NCBI RefSeq assembly: GCF_008728635.1
Contig: NZ_CP044285.1
Location: 4,364,885 to 4,428,884 of the forward strand
Length of the DNA stretch: 64,000 bases
Source: Hymenobacter baengnokdamensis
GTDB taxonomy: Bacteria; Bacteroidota; Bacteroidia; Cytophagales; Hymenobacteraceae
Direction: 5' to 3'
Below the pieces are notes generated by a model that saw only the letters and a program-made list of their open reading frames with translations, was not told the origin of the DNA and searched no databases. Shown here piece by piece: positions 53,004 to 62,836 of the stretch. The translations under genes and the position numbers were made by a program. How positions within the stretch are numbered: the first letter of the stretch is position 1; each line of letters starts with the position of its first letter.

Positions 53004-54149
53004 CTACCCCAGCGCCTGTTTCAAATCTACCAGTAAATCGGCGGGCTCTTCGATGCCAACGCTCAGGCGTATCACGCCCGGCGTAATGCCCAGCGCCAGC
53101 CGCTGCTCGGCCGTGAGGCCCCGGTGCGAAGTAGCTGCCGGGTACGAGCACGACGACTGCACACCCGCCAGCGACGGGGCCAGCGGAAACAGCTTGCTTT
53201 TCTGCACAAAGGCATCGACGGCCGCCGCCGAGTCGTGGGCTAGTCGTATTGAGAGCATACCGCCAAATAAGCCGCCCAGTAGTTCGTGCGCCGCCAGTGC
53301 ATGACCGGGATGCGTTGCGAGGCCGGGGTAAAATACCTGCGCTACGGCCGGGCTTTCGGCCAGAAAGCGGGCTACCAGCAGCGCATTCTCGGAGTGCTGC
53401 CACATGCGCAGGCGCAGGGTTTTGAGGCCACGCACGGCCAGCCAGCTATCGAGCGGGGCCAGCATCAGGCCCAGGCTGCCCGCTACCTGGCGCAGGCGCT
53501 TGCCCAAGGCAGGGTCGCGGGCCACTACCACGCCCGCCGTGGTGTCGGAGTGTCCGGCCAGGTATTTGGTAGCCGAATGCCACACCAGGTCGGCTCCCCA
53601 ACTCAGGGGCTGCGTCAGGATGGGTGAGGTAAAAGAGCTGTCAATCAACAATAATATTCCCTGCTGCTGGCAGGCACGGGCCAGGCGCGGGCCATCAAGC
53701 ACCGTCAGCAGCGGGTTGCTGAGCACCTCGGCCAGCACCAGTCTGGTAGTAGGCCGGCGGTGCCGGGCCACGTCGTAGAGCTCGGCCAGCGGCACGTAAG
53801 TTGTCTCGATGCCCAAGCGGGCCAGCTCTTGCGAAAGCAGTACTACCGAGCCACCATATAGCTCAGTGGGGCACAATACATGGTCGCCGGCCTGGCAGGT
53901 GGCCAGCACGGCCGCCAGCAAGCCCGCCAGCCCGGCGCCGGTAGCTACCCCGCCCCCGGTAGCTCCTTCGAGCCGCGCCACCTCGGCCACCAGCTCGTCG
54001 GAATTAGGATGCTCGGAGCGCGAATAGCCGTACATGCCGCCGTGGTCGGGGGTCGTGTAGTAGGTTTCCAGCTCGGCCAACGAGGCAAATTTGAAAACCG
54101 AGGTCTGATAAATCGGGGTAACTTTCGGGTGAATCGGGGTCAGGTTCAT
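53004..54149 (-). CDS. Trans-sulfuration PLP enzyme (cystathionine gamma-synthase/lyase family)
   Basis: 381-residue Cys/Met metabolism enzyme. PLP Lys is in SATKYLAGHSD; other marks are YGYSRSEHPN, GGGVATGAGLAGLLA, DSSFTSPILTQPLSWGAD and the C-terminal GVIRLSVGIEEPADLL. The family includes MetB, MetC and methionine gamma-lyase, and sequence alone does not separate them. On the minus strand the gene ends about 130 bp from the divergent LRR-kinase start region. TACCTTCG (54163-54156) is one base off a -7 box. Confidence 0.9.
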   Translation of the reverse strand: MNLTPIHPKVTPIYQTSVFKFASLAELETYYTTPDHGGMYGYSRSEHPNSDELVAEVARLEGATGGGVATGAGLAGLLAAVLATCQAGDHVLCPTELYGGSVVLLSQELARLGIETTYVPLAELYDVARHRRPTTRLVLAEVLSNPLLTVLDGPRLARACQQQGILLLIDSSFTSPILTQPLSWGADLVWHSATKYLAGHSDTTAGVVVARDPALGKRLRQVAGSLGLMLAPLDSWLAVRGLKTLRLRMWQHSENALLVARFLAESPAVAQVFYPGLATHPGHALAAHELLGGLFGGMLSIRLAHDSAAAVDAFVQKSKLFPLAPSLAGVQSSCSYPAATSHRGLTAEQRLALGITPGVIRLSVGIEEPADLLVDLKQALG

Positions 54150-54312
54150 AGGAGCACGAAGGTAGGGCGGCCCTTCTTAACCCTCACGGTCTGGGCAGTG
54201 TAAAGAGCAATTTTCGCTATCAGCCGGCTATAGCTTTCTCTTATTGCCGAGGCCAGACGCGATCATATTTTATATATATTACTTTTACCATTTTTTTGTT
54301 ATTCTACCAAAT

Positions 54313-54359
54313 AAAAAAAGGCGCCCGCCCCGGCCGAAGCCAGCGCGAGCGCCTTTTTT
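54313..54359 (-). terminator. Terminator of atpDC operon
   Basis: AAAAAAAGGCGC (54313-54324) and GCGCCTTTTTT (54349-54359) form the outer stem; on the minus strand the T-run is last. Located 19 bp past the atpC stop. Confidence 0.8.
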
Positions 54360-54377
54360 ATCCTACTAAACAATTTA

Positions 54378-54620
54378 CTAGGCCGAAGCCGACTCAGCCA
54401 GCACAATCACGCTATTCCGCAGCACCTCCACGATGCCGCCGCTGATGTGAAATGTGCCGCCGCCCGCGCCCGTCACCGTTACGTCGCCGGCCTTTAGTGC
54501 CGCAATCAGGGGAGCGTGGTTGTTGAGCACTTCAAACGAGCCATCGGTGCCCGGAAATCGCACCGCGCTTGCCTCGCCCTCAAATACTTTCCGGTCGGGA
54601 GTGATGATTTCTAAGTGCAT
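54378..54620 (-). CDS. atpC: ATP synthase F1 subunit epsilon
   Basis: 80 residues, only the N-terminal beta-sandwich: MHLEIITPDRKVFEGEASAV, FEVLNNHAPLIAAL and GGIVEVLRNSVIVLAE. The C-terminal two-helix domain that inhibits ATP hydrolysis in other bacteria is absent, as is usual in Bacteroidota. The start at 54620 matches the family; an in-frame extension upstream lies in repeat sequence. It is separated from atpD by a 105-bp repeat-filled gap. Confidence 0.93.
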   Translation of the reverse strand: MHLEIITPDRKVFEGEASAVRFPGTDGSFEVLNNHAPLIAALKAGDVTVTGAGGGTFHISGGIVEVLRNSVIVLAESASA

Positions 54621-54622
54621 AG

Positions 54623-54725
54623 TTTTTAAATGTGGGAATGCGATAGATGTGAAAATGTGGGAATGTGGTCGATAGAAAATCAATTTTCACATCTCCCACA
54701 CTCCCACATTTTCCACATTTAAAAA
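54623..54725. repeat. Inverted and tandem word repeats filling the atpD-atpC gap
   Basis: Outer arms TTTTTAAATGTGG (54623-54635) and CCACATTTAAAAA (54713-54725) are perfectly inverted. Inner arms AGATGTGAAAAT (54645-54656) and ATTTTCACATCT (54683-54694) are also perfect. AATGTGGGAATG occurs directly at 54629 and 54654, and as CACTCCCACATT with one change at 54699. The unit touches the atpD stop and ends two bases from the atpC ATG. Confidence 0.85.
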
Positions 54726-56249
<1,524 letters not shown>

Positions 56250-56277
56250 TTACTAAATTAACACGATTTTGAGGGTG

Positions 56278-56307
56278 CAAAAGTACGATTCAAACCGGTC
56301 TTTTCAA
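56278..56307 (-). promoter_or_regulatory. Promoter of atpDC
   Basis: On the minus strand TTG (56307-56305), exactly 19 nt, then TACTTTTG (56285-56278): a full consensus match 50 bp before the atpD ATG. Confidence 0.75.
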
Positions 56308-56405
56308 AGCTGTAGCTTACCTGAACCCGCTGCCTGCCTCAATATAGGGCAAAGTGCCTCTACTCGCTGTCGGCGCACTTTTTTTAAATTTTTTTTGCCC
56401 ACTGC

Positions 56406-56435
56406 TTGCCTCGTAATGTTCTCGTAGTACCTTTG
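56406..56435 (+). promoter_or_regulatory. Promoter of tRNA-Gln
   Basis: TTG (56406-56408), 19 nt, TACCTTTG (56428-56435): a full consensus match ending 33 bp before the tRNA. Confidence 0.8.
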
Positions 56436-56468
56436 CAGCCCCGAACGGCACATCGCCACAAGGGAAAT

Positions 56469-56541
56469 TGTCCGATGGTGTAACTGGCAACACGCTTGAT
56501 TTTGATTCAAGAAAGTCCAGGTTCGAGCCCTGGTCGGACAA
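56469..56541 (+). tRNA. tRNA-Gln (anticodon TTG)
   Basis: 73 nt. Acceptor stem TGTCCGA (56469-56475) pairs with TCGGACA (56534-56540), discriminator A at 56541. Anticodon arm CTTGA-TTTTGAT-TCAAG gives TTG, reading CAA/CAG Gln codons. T arm CCAGG-TTCGAGC-CCTGG is standard. CCA is not encoded. It has its own promoter and terminator. Confidence 0.95.
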
Positions 56542-56567
56542 CTTCGACAACGCTCGACAACTTTAGC

Positions 56568-56610
56568 AAAGGCGCTGGCTTCTCCCTTCGGGGAGTAAGT
56601 CAGCGCCTTT
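56568..56610 (+). terminator. Hairpin terminator after tRNA-Gln
   Basis: AAAGGCGCTGGCTTCTCCC, a TTCG loop and GGGAGTAAGTCAGCGCCTTT form a long, nearly perfect stem, ending in TTTCGCTT. Confidence 0.8.
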
Positions 56611-56631
56611 CGCTTATTACGCTTACTTCAT

Positions 56632-56684
56632 GCGCCTGTCATCTCCGCTTTAGTCGCGGAAATACAGGCGCTTTTGTTTTTCTT
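56632..56684 (+). promoter_or_regulatory. Terminator-like hairpin in the prs leader
   Basis: GCGCCTGT (56632-56639) and ACAGGCGC (56664-56671), with an inner CTCCGC/GCGGA stem, are followed by TTTTGTTTTTCTTT, ending 12 bp before the prs ATG. It could be a second terminator of the tRNA unit or an attenuator of prs; no promoter is evident between it and prs. Confidence 0.6.
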
Positions 56685-56695
56685 TCCCTCTCATT

Positions 56696-57625
56696 ATGGA
56701 CCCGCGCGTTAAACTATTTGCTGGCAGTGCCTCCCAGGAGCTAGCCCGGAAGATTGCCGAATCCTATGGCCAGCCGCTGGGCGACCTCACCTTGCAGCGC
56801 TTTGCCGATAACGAGCTGAGCCCCAGCTTCGACGAGAGCGTGCGTGGCTGCGAGGTATTTCTCATTCAGGGTACCTTCCCGCCCGCCGAAAACCTGATGG
56901 AGCTGATGCTGATGGTGGATGCCTGCAAGCGCGCCTCGGCTCACAAAGTCAATATTGTGATGCCTTACATGGGCTACGCCCGCCAGGACCGCAAGGATAA
57001 GCCCCGCGTGAGCATCGGGGCCAAAGTGGTGGCCAACATCATTCAAAGTGTGGGCACCGACCGGCTCATGACCTGCGACCTGCACGCCGGCCAAATACAG
57101 GGGTTTTTCGATATTCCGGTCGACCACCTCGACGGGGCTACCGTTACGGCGCCTTACATCAAGTCGCTCAATTTGAAAAATCTCATCTTCGCCTCGCCCG
57201 ACGTGGGCGGCGTGGTGCGGACCCGCGCCTTTGCCAAGAAATTCGGGGCCGAGATTGTGGTCTGCGACAAGATGCGCCTGCGAGCCAACGAAATCGCCTC
57301 CATGCAGGTAATCGGCGATGTGAAGGGGATGGACGTGGTATTTGTGGATGATATGGTGGACACCGCCGGCACCATCTGCAAAGCCGCCGACCTCGTGATG
57401 GAGCGCGGTGCCAATTCGGTACGCGCCGTGATTACGCACCCGCTGCTTAGCGGCCCGGCCCACGCCCGCATTCGCGCCTCCCAACTCACCGAGCTGATTA
57501 CCACCGATACCATTCCGCAGCGCGAGGAGAACGACAAAATTCGCGTTATTTCGATGGCTCCGCTCTTTGCCGCAGCCATCCGCAACGTGGTGACGCACGA
57601 GAGCATCAGCCTGCTGTTTGGGTAA
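56696..57625 (+). CDS. prs: Ribose-phosphate pyrophosphokinase
   Basis: 309-residue PRPP synthetase, making phosphoribosyl pyrophosphate from ribose 5-phosphate and ATP. Motifs: LFAGSASQELARKIAE-type N-terminus, MPYMGYARQDRKDKPRVSIG (flexible ATP loop), TCDLHAGQIQGFFDIPVDHL and the PRPP loop FVDDMVDTAGTI. Length and motifs are those of class I enzymes. prs-rplY-pth is a widespread order. Confidence 0.96.
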   Translation: MDPRVKLFAGSASQELARKIAESYGQPLGDLTLQRFADNELSPSFDESVRGCEVFLIQGTFPPAENLMELMLMVDACKRASAHKVNIVMPYMGYARQDRKDKPRVSIGAKVVANIIQSVGTDRLMTCDLHAGQIQGFFDIPVDHLDGATVTAPYIKSLNLKNLIFASPDVGGVVRTRAFAKKFGAEIVVCDKMRLRANEIASMQVIGDVKGMDVVFVDDMVDTAGTICKAADLVMERGANSVRAVITHPLLSGPAHARIRASQLTELITTDTIPQREENDKIRVISMAPLFAAAIRNVVTHESISLLFG

Positions 57626-57686
57626 AATCAGCCAACCACACTCTGATTTACTACTTAAAACTGGCAACACGTTATTTTCTACGATA

Positions 57687-57839
57687 ATGGTTGGCTCTTT
57701 TCTTTTTGTATTGATGATTGGTTGCCTCACCTGGGGCTTTTATTGGGTCTTTGTGGCACAGACGCTCGCCCGTGGAATATTACGGCTAGGTGTGTTTCTG
57801 GCGCTTTTTGTTCTTGCAATCGCGGCCTGGTCGAGATAA
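57687..57839 (+). CDS. Small hydrophobic protein, uncertain
   Basis: 50 residues from ATG 57687, nearly all hydrophobic with two predicted helices (VGSFLFVLMIGCLTWGFYWV and LGVFLALFVLAIAAW). It lies in the prs-rplY gap. A longer reading from 57618 overlaps the prs stop and is less likely. No family recognised; it could be a chance frame. Confidence 0.4.
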   Translation: MVGSFLFVLMIGCLTWGFYWVFVAQTLARGILRLGVFLALFVLAIAAWSR

Positions 57840-57854
57840 TTCCTCGAATAATCA

Positions 57855-57885
57855 TTGCTATTTCAACACCATACTAGTACCTTTG
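57855..57885 (+). promoter_or_regulatory. Promoter of rplY
   Basis: TTG (57855-57857), 20 nt, TACCTTTG (57878-57885), 56 bp before the rplY ATG. One nucleotide longer spacing than ideal. Confidence 0.7.
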
Positions 57886-57941
57886 CGGCCCGTTTGGCAA
57901 AGGATGCCGGGCGGATAATTCATTCCAAATCAACTTCTTTT

Positions 57942-58514
57942 ATGAAAAGCCTGGAGATTATAGGGTTTAAAAGAGCGAATCTCGGCAAGACGGACGCGAA
58001 GGCGCTGCGCCTCGATGCGCAGGTGCCGTGCGTACTGTACGGTGGCAAAGACACGGTGCACTTCTCGGTGCCCGCTATTCTGTTCCGCGAATTGCTGTAT
58101 ACCCCGGAGGCTCACATCGTAGACCTGAACGTAGAAGGCACGCACTACCGCGCCATCGTGCAGGATGCACAGTTTCATCCCGTGAACGAGATGCTGCTGC
58201 ACGTTGACTTCCTGGAGATTGAGGACGGCAAAGAAGTGAAGATGGATATCCCCGTGAAGTACATTGGCGTTTCGCCGGGCGTTCTGGCCGGTGGCAAGCT
58301 GGCCAGCAAGCTGCGCAAGCTGAAGGTAAAGGCTGCCGCCGAAAACCTGCCCGACTACGTAGAAGTTGACATCAGCACCCTCGAGCTGGGCAAGTCGGTG
58401 AAAGTAGGTGCGGTTAAGCCCACCAACTACACCATCCTGACCAGTGCCCAGGCGCCGATTGCTACCGTAACCGTACCGCGCGCGCTGAAAGGCGAAATGG
58501 CCGCTGGCAAATAA
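57942..58514 (+). CDS. rplY: 50S ribosomal protein L25 (CTC form)
   Basis: 190 residues, the long L25/Ctc type: N-terminal 5S rRNA-binding domain (MKSLEIIGFKRANLGKTDAK, LRLDAQVPCVLYGG) plus C-terminal beta domain (HVDFLEIEDGKEVKMDIPVK, AENLPDYVEVDISTLELGKS). ATG 57942 fits the family. The TAA stop is the first part of a 51-bp inverted-repeat arm. Confidence 0.95.
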   Translation: MKSLEIIGFKRANLGKTDAKALRLDAQVPCVLYGGKDTVHFSVPAILFRELLYTPEAHIVDLNVEGTHYRAIVQDAQFHPVNEMLLHVDFLEIEDGKEVKMDIPVKYIGVSPGVLAGGKLASKLRKLKVKAAAENLPDYVEVDISTLELGKSVKVGAVKPTNYTILTSAQAPIATVTVPRALKGEMAAGK

Positions 58515-58714
58515 GACCACTGATTAGCACGAATTTTAGCGGATTTCACGGATTTTGTAAGCGCCGTTATGCCGCAAGTAAAAAGCCACCTCTCGGGGTG
58601 GCTTTTTCGTTAAATAGAGGCTGCTGGCCTATGTTTATGGCAGCGCCTCAGGACGGTGAAAATCGCCCACAAAATTCGTGAAATTCGTTAAAACTCGTAC
58701 TAATCAGTGGTCTT
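58513..58714. mobile_element. 202-bp miniature inverted-repeat element between rplY and pth
   Basis: Arms 58513-58563 and 58664-58714 are inverted copies, 44 of 51 positions identical, starting AAGACCACTGATTAG. Internal words (GCGGATTTCACGGATTTTG) resemble those of the GxxExxY cassette arms at 36915 and 37516. About 100 bp of non-coding sequence lies between, including the rplY terminator. The left arm begins within the rplY stop codon; the right arm contains the pth GTG. No duplication of target sequence is visible. Confidence 0.65.
58580..58607 (+). terminator. Rho-independent terminator of rplY
   Basis: AAAAAGCCACC (58580-58590) pairs perfectly with GGTGGCTTTTT (58597-58607). It sits inside the inverted-repeat element. 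Confidence 0.88.
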
Positions 58715-59273
58715 CTTAATTCTTTGCCTTGGCAACATCGGCCCCGAATATGCCAATACGCGCCATAATATCGGGTTTATGGTGGCCGATTACCTGGCGG
58801 CTAAATTCGAAGCTCCGCGCTTTGAGCTGGGTCGGCACGCCTTTACCACGGAGTTTAGAAGCAAGGGCCGTACTTACGTACTGGTGAAGCCTACCACCTT
58901 TATGAACCTGAGTGGTAAAGCCGCCGCGCACTGGCTGAGTACGCTGAAAATACCCGTCGAAAATATGCTGGTTGTGACCGACGACCTGGCGCTGCCCTTT
59001 GGCAAATTGCGCCTAAAAGGCCAGGGCTCGGCGGGCGGGCACAATGGCCTGAAGGATATTCAAGCCACGCTGGGCACCGATGTATATGCGCGGCTGCGCT
59101 TCGGCGTCGATGCGAATTTCCCGAAAGGGCGGCAGGTAGATTACGTGCTCAACCCGTTTTCGGTGGATGAGCAGATTGACTTACCGTTGCGCATCGAAAA
59201 AGCCGGTGAAGCTGTGCTGGCCTTCGGGGCGCTTGGCCTGGAGCGGGCCATGAATAGTGTAAATGTGAAATAA
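58707..59273 (+). CDS. pth: Peptidyl-tRNA hydrolase
   Basis: 188-residue Pth, which frees tRNA from drop-off peptidyl-tRNA. Motifs: CLGNIGPEYANTRHNIGFMV with catalytic His, PTTFMNLSGKAAAHW, VTDDLALPFGKLRLKGQGSA and GGHNGLKDIQ. The start must be GTG 58707, since an in-frame TAA lies two codons upstream; the usual MKxLIVGLGN reads MVFLILCLGN. That GTG belongs to the inverted-repeat arm, so repeat sequence has become the gene start. Confidence 0.94.
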   Translation: MVFLILCLGNIGPEYANTRHNIGFMVADYLAAKFEAPRFELGRHAFTTEFRSKGRTYVLVKPTTFMNLSGKAAAHWLSTLKIPVENMLVVTDDLALPFGKLRLKGQGSAGGHNGLKDIQATLGTDVYARLRFGVDANFPKGRQVDYVLNPFSVDEQIDLPLRIEKAGEAVLAFGALGLERAMNSVNVK

Positions 59274-59285
59274 ATAGTATCCCTG

Positions 59286-59330
59286 AAAAAAGAAGTCATG
59301 CCTCGATAAGCTCTGCATGACTTCTTTTTT
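59286..59330. terminator. Bidirectional GTCATGC-family terminator
   Basis: AAAAAAGAAGTCATGC (59286-59301) and its exact reverse complement (59315-59330), 13-nt loop, between the converging pth and metG. Shares the GTCATGC core with the gcvH hairpin. Confidence 0.88.
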
Positions 59331-59345
59331 CGATAATTGCCGAGC

Positions 59346-61388
59346 CTACAAAATCGGGCTGCCGTTGCGCACTGCGCTGCCGGGCTGCATCAGGGCCAGC
59401 GTGCCGTCGGCATTTTCAGCTAGCAGCAACATGCCCTGGCTTTGAATTCCTTTAATTTCACGGGGCGCCAGGTTTACTAATACCATGGCCTGCTGGCCAA
59501 TCAGCGCCTCCGGAATAAACGATTCGGCAATGCCGCTGACGATGGTGCGCTGGTCGAGGCCGGTGTCGATAGTCAGCTTCAGCAGCTTTTTGGTTTTGGC
59601 CACTTTTTCGGCCCCGACAATCGTACCCACGCGCAAGTCCATTTTACCGAATTCGTCGAAGCTGACGTTCTCCTTAGTGGGCGCAACAGGCGTAGCGGCC
59701 AGGGCGTTGGCCTGCTTGGTATCGAGCAGCTTCTGCACCTGCGCGTGCACCACGCTGTCGTCGATTTTGGCAAACAGCAGCGCGGGCTCCTGTAGCTGAT
59801 GCCCGGCGGGCAATTGCGTGGCCCTGGCCGCGCTCTGCCAGTCGCCGGGCTCGAAGTTGAGCATAGCCGCCAGCTTACCCGCCGATTCGGGCAGGAAGGG
59901 GGTGAGTAGGGGCACCAGCGCGGCCGCTACCTGCAAGGCTACGTGCAGCACCGTACCCGTGCGGGCCGCATCAGTTTTAATAAGGTGCCAGGGTTGGGTA
60001 TCGGCCAGGTACTTATTGCCGAGGCGGGCCAGGTTTAGTACTTCAGCCAGCGCGTCGCGGAAGCGGTAGTTTTCAATAAGGTCGCCGACCCGCGCCGGAA
60101 ATTCGGCTAGCTGCCGGAATACCTCTTCCTCGATTTCCGTCAATTCGCCGCGCTCGGGCACTTTGCCCTCAAAAAACTTTTGTGTGAGCACCGCCGCCCG
60201 ATTTACGAAATTGCCAAGCGTAGCCACCAGCTCGTTATTGTTGCGAGCCTGAAAATCCTTCCAGGTAAAATCGTTATCCTTGGTTTCGGGCGCATTGGCG
60301 CAAAGCACATAGCGCAATATATCGGCTTGCCCCGGAAAATCAGCCAGGTATTCGTGCAGCCACACCGCCCAGTTGCGCGAGGTACTGATTTTATCGCCTT
60401 CCAGATTTAAAAACTCGTTGGCCGGCACATTATCCGGCAAAATATATTCGCCGTGCGCTTTCAGCATTACCGGAAAAATAATACAGTGAAATACTATATT
60501 ATCCTTACCAATAAAATGCACCAGTTTGGTTTCAGGGTCTTTCCAGTATTTCTCCCACTCATCGGGGAAGCCTTCCTTGGTGGCGGAAATGTAACCAATA
60601 GGGGCATCAAACCACACATACAATACTTTACCTTCGGCGCCGGGTACCGGCACGGGCACCCCCCAGTCGAGGTCGCGCGTTACGGCGCGGGGATGCAGGC
60701 CCTGGTCAATCCAGGATTTGCACTGACCGTACACGTTGGTTTTCCAGTCATTTTTATGGCCCTCAATTATCCATTCACGCAGCCAGGGCTCGTACTGGTC
60801 GAGCGGCAAAAACCAGTGTCGGGTATCGCGCAGCACCGGCGTATTGCCGCTGAGCATAGAGCGCGGATTAATTAACTCCGTCGGACTAAGCGACGTGCCG
60901 CAACGCTCACACTGGTCGCCGTAGGCATTTTCATTGCCACAATTAGGGCAGGTGCCTACCACGTAGCGGTCGGCCAGAAACTGGGCAGCCTGCTCATCGT
61001 AAAGCTGCTGCGTGGTTTGCTCAATAAATTTATTCTCGCCGTATAATTTCTTGAAAAAATCGCTGGAAACTTCGGCGTGGGTTTTTGATGAAGTGCGCGA
61101 ATACACGTCGAACGACACGTTGAACTCCTTAAACGAGTCGCGAATAATGGCGTGGTATTTATCCACTACCTGCTGGGGCGTAACGCCCTCTTTCTGAGCC
61201 CTGATGGTAATAGGTACGCCGTGCTCGTCGGAGCCGCAAATAAATTTTACGTCACGGTTCTGAGCGCGCAGGTAGCGCACATAAATATCGGCGGGCAGAT
61301 ATACGCCGGCCAGGTGACCAATGTGCACCGGGCCATTGGCATAAGGCAGGGCAGCAGTTACGGTATAACGCTTTGGTAGAGAGCTCAT
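59346..61388 (-). CDS. metG: Methionyl-tRNA synthetase
   Basis: 680 residues. HIGH motif as [20 protein letters not shown], zinc knuckle [34 protein letters not shown] and KMSKS counterpart [13 protein letters not shown]-terminal tRNA-binding OB domain (about 575-680: [20 protein letters not shown]) completes the dimerising long form. The KISTS variant is usual for this type of MetRS. Confidence 0.96.
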   Translation of the reverse strand: MSSLPKRYTVTAALPYANGPVHIGHLAGVYLPADIYVRYLRAQNRDVKFICGSDEHGVPITIRAQKEGVTPQQVVDKYHAIIRDSFKEFNVSFDVYSRTSSKTHAEVSSDFFKKLYGENKFIEQTTQQLYDEQAAQFLADRYVVGTCPNCGNENAYGDQCERCGTSLSPTELINPRSMLSGNTPVLRDTRHWFLPLDQYEPWLREWIIEGHKNDWKTNVYGQCKSWIDQGLHPRAVTRDLDWGVPVPVPGAEGKVLYVWFDAPIGYISATKEGFPDEWEKYWKDPETKLVHFIGKDNIVFHCIIFPVMLKAHGEYILPDNVPANEFLNLEGDKISTSRNWAVWLHEYLADFPGQADILRYVLCANAPETKDNDFTWKDFQARNNNELVATLGNFVNRAAVLTQKFFEGKVPERGELTEIEEEVFRQLAEFPARVGDLIENYRFRDALAEVLNLARLGNKYLADTQPWHLIKTDAARTGTVLHVALQVAAALVPLLTPFLPESAGKLAAMLNFEPGDWQSAARATQLPAGHQLQEPALLFAKIDDSVVHAQVQKLLDTKQANALAATPVAPTKENVSFDEFGKMDLRVGTIVGAEKVAKTKKLLKLTIDTGLDQRTIVSGIAESFIPEALIGQQAMVLVNLAPREIKGIQSQGMLLLAENADGTLALMQPGSAVRNGSPIL

Positions 61389-61577
61389 TGTGAATTAATA
61401 ATCAATGCAGATGCTAGCTACTGCATCGCAAGGGGCCGAAATACTCAATTGTGCGGATGCGCACATGACTTGGCCTGATTTAAAAGAAACGCTTGATTAA
61501 CGAAGAAAATGCGGCAAAAAACAACAGGGTTTTCTAACAAATAAACACCCCTTAGCGTTTGCCAGTTAAATTAAATT

Positions 61578-61585
61578 TATATTTG
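61578..61585 (+). promoter_or_regulatory. -7 box TATATTTG upstream of AT-hook gene
   Basis: Matches TAnnTTTG, 50 bp before the ATG at 61635; the nearest TTG (61559-61561) is only 16 nt upstream, shorter than ideal. Confidence 0.45.
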
Positions 61586-61634
61586 GCACGCCGCAGCTGA
61601 TTTATCTTCTCCTTTCCAAAACCCTTTTTTACTC

Positions 61635-62258
61635 ATGGCCAAAAAAAACAGTACGGAAGCTACGGCAACTGCCGCCAGCGCCAAACGCACTCCGGAGGAA
61701 AAAGCGCAACGCAAGGCTGATAAAGCCGGTCGCCGCGCCAGCAAACACTTAACCGACGACCGCGCCGAAAAGAAAGCCAGCCAGAAGCAGAGCCTTAAGT
61801 CGGCGGCCAAGCAGCTGCAACGCGAGCTGGACGTGCGCATGAGCGAAGTAGTGGCCCGCATCCGCAAAGAAACGAAGGACAAGCTGAAAGAGGTGGTGAA
61901 GGAAGCTACCCGCCGCCTCGATGTGGATACCGAGCGCATGTTTGAGCAGGCCCTGCACACCATTGTGCGGCACTACGATTCTATCGCCCCCGGCCGCACC
62001 ACCGATATTACCCTGCCGGCCCCAGCTGCCACGGACGCCGCCGATGCCACCAGCCGGAGCAGCAAAAGCAGCTCCTCGCGCAAGGCCGCTTCGAAAGCAA
62101 CTGACGCGGCTGCCGCGCGCAAACCCGCGAGCAGCAAGGCGGGGGCCGCCGGCCGCGGCCCGGGCCGCCCCCGCCGCCAGCCAGCCGCTGCTGGAGCAGC
62201 CAGCTTAAGCACTCCGGATGCTACCAGCAATGATAGCGTTGCGGTTGACAACGCCTGA
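61635..62258 (+). CDS. Lys/Ala-rich AT-hook DNA-binding protein
   Basis: 207 residues. A basic, helical N-terminal half (about 1-125; ASKRTPEEKAQRKADKAGRR type, then KQLQRELDVRMSEVVARIRK, probably coiled-coil) is followed by a Ser/Ala/Lys-rich disordered tail with a canonical AT-hook, GRGPGRPRRQ, near residue 175. The composition recalls histone H1-like nucleoid proteins. Role inferred: DNA compaction or regulation. No partner nearby. Confidence 0.75.
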   Translation: MAKKNSTEATATAASAKRTPEEKAQRKADKAGRRASKHLTDDRAEKKASQKQSLKSAAKQLQRELDVRMSEVVARIRKETKDKLKEVVKEATRRLDVDTERMFEQALHTIVRHYDSIAPGRTTDITLPAPAATDAADATSRSSKSSSSRKAASKATDAAAARKPASSKAGAAGRGPGRPRRQPAAAGAASLSTPDATSNDSVAVDNA

Positions 62259-62285
62259 TTCTCTTATTCTTCCAAAACACCTTTT

Positions 62286-62321
62286 AAAAAGGCCGTTACC
62301 AGCAATGGTAACGGCCTTTTT
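62286..62321. terminator. Rho-independent terminator after AT-hook gene
   Basis: AAAAAGGCCGTTACC (62286-62300) pairs perfectly with GGTAACGGCCTTTTT (62307-62321), 6-nt loop. Confidence 0.9.
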
Positions 62322-62407
62322 AATTGTAACACGAAAAAATACGACGGCCTTTTCGCCGCGCCGGGTATGTAAGGTGCCAGCTGGCCGCCGGGCCCGGCGG
62401 CTCCTGT

Positions 62408-62764
62408 TCAGGGACGGCGCAGGGTATCGGGAATGGACTGGTCGATGCGCTGCAAGCGGGTTTCGTTGGTAGAGGTATTGGGGTCGTTGGTATTCAGCGA
62501 CTCGGGCCGTTTGAGGCGGTTGATGTCGGACGCCTGCTCGCCCAGGCGCAGCGTATTGGGCGTGGCGTCGGGTATTGTCTGGGTCGCGGAAGAGCCCCGC
62601 GGGGCGTTGGCGTTGTAGATGGCGCGGCGTTCGGCGTCAGTGGTTACCTCGGTGGGCACGGCGCGCGGGGCGGCGCTTTCGGCAGTTTGCTCCGAAGCGG
62701 TGCAGCCGGCCAGGAGCAGCGGCAAGGCCGTCAGGACCCGTAGAAGAGAAGAACGTAAAAGCAT
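62408..62764 (-). CDS. Putative lipoprotein of unknown function
   Basis: 118 residues with a lipobox (LTALPLLLAGCTAS) at the end of the signal peptide. The mature part is hydrophilic and appears disordered, rich in Thr, Ala, Asn, Asp and Arg (TNDPNTSTNETRLQ, IPDTLRRP). No family recognised. Same strand as msrB, separated from it by a terminator. Confidence 0.72.
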   Translation of the reverse strand: MLLRSSLLRVLTALPLLLAGCTASEQTAESAAPRAVPTEVTTDAERRAIYNANAPRGSSATQTIPDATPNTLRLGEQASDINRLKRPESLNTNDPNTSTNETRLQRIDQSIPDTLRRP

Positions 62765-62775
62765 TGCGTAGCAGC

Positions 62776-62801
62776 AAAAAGGCGGCCCCGGGCGGGCCGC
62801 C
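62776..62801 (-). terminator. Terminator of msrB
   Basis: On the minus strand GGCGGCCC, CGCCCG-type loop and GGGCCGCC followed by five T residues, 36 bp past the msrB stop. Confidence 0.75.
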
Positions 62802-62836
62802 TTGCTTAAACGATGGAAGCACCAGGTAGTTGGCCC

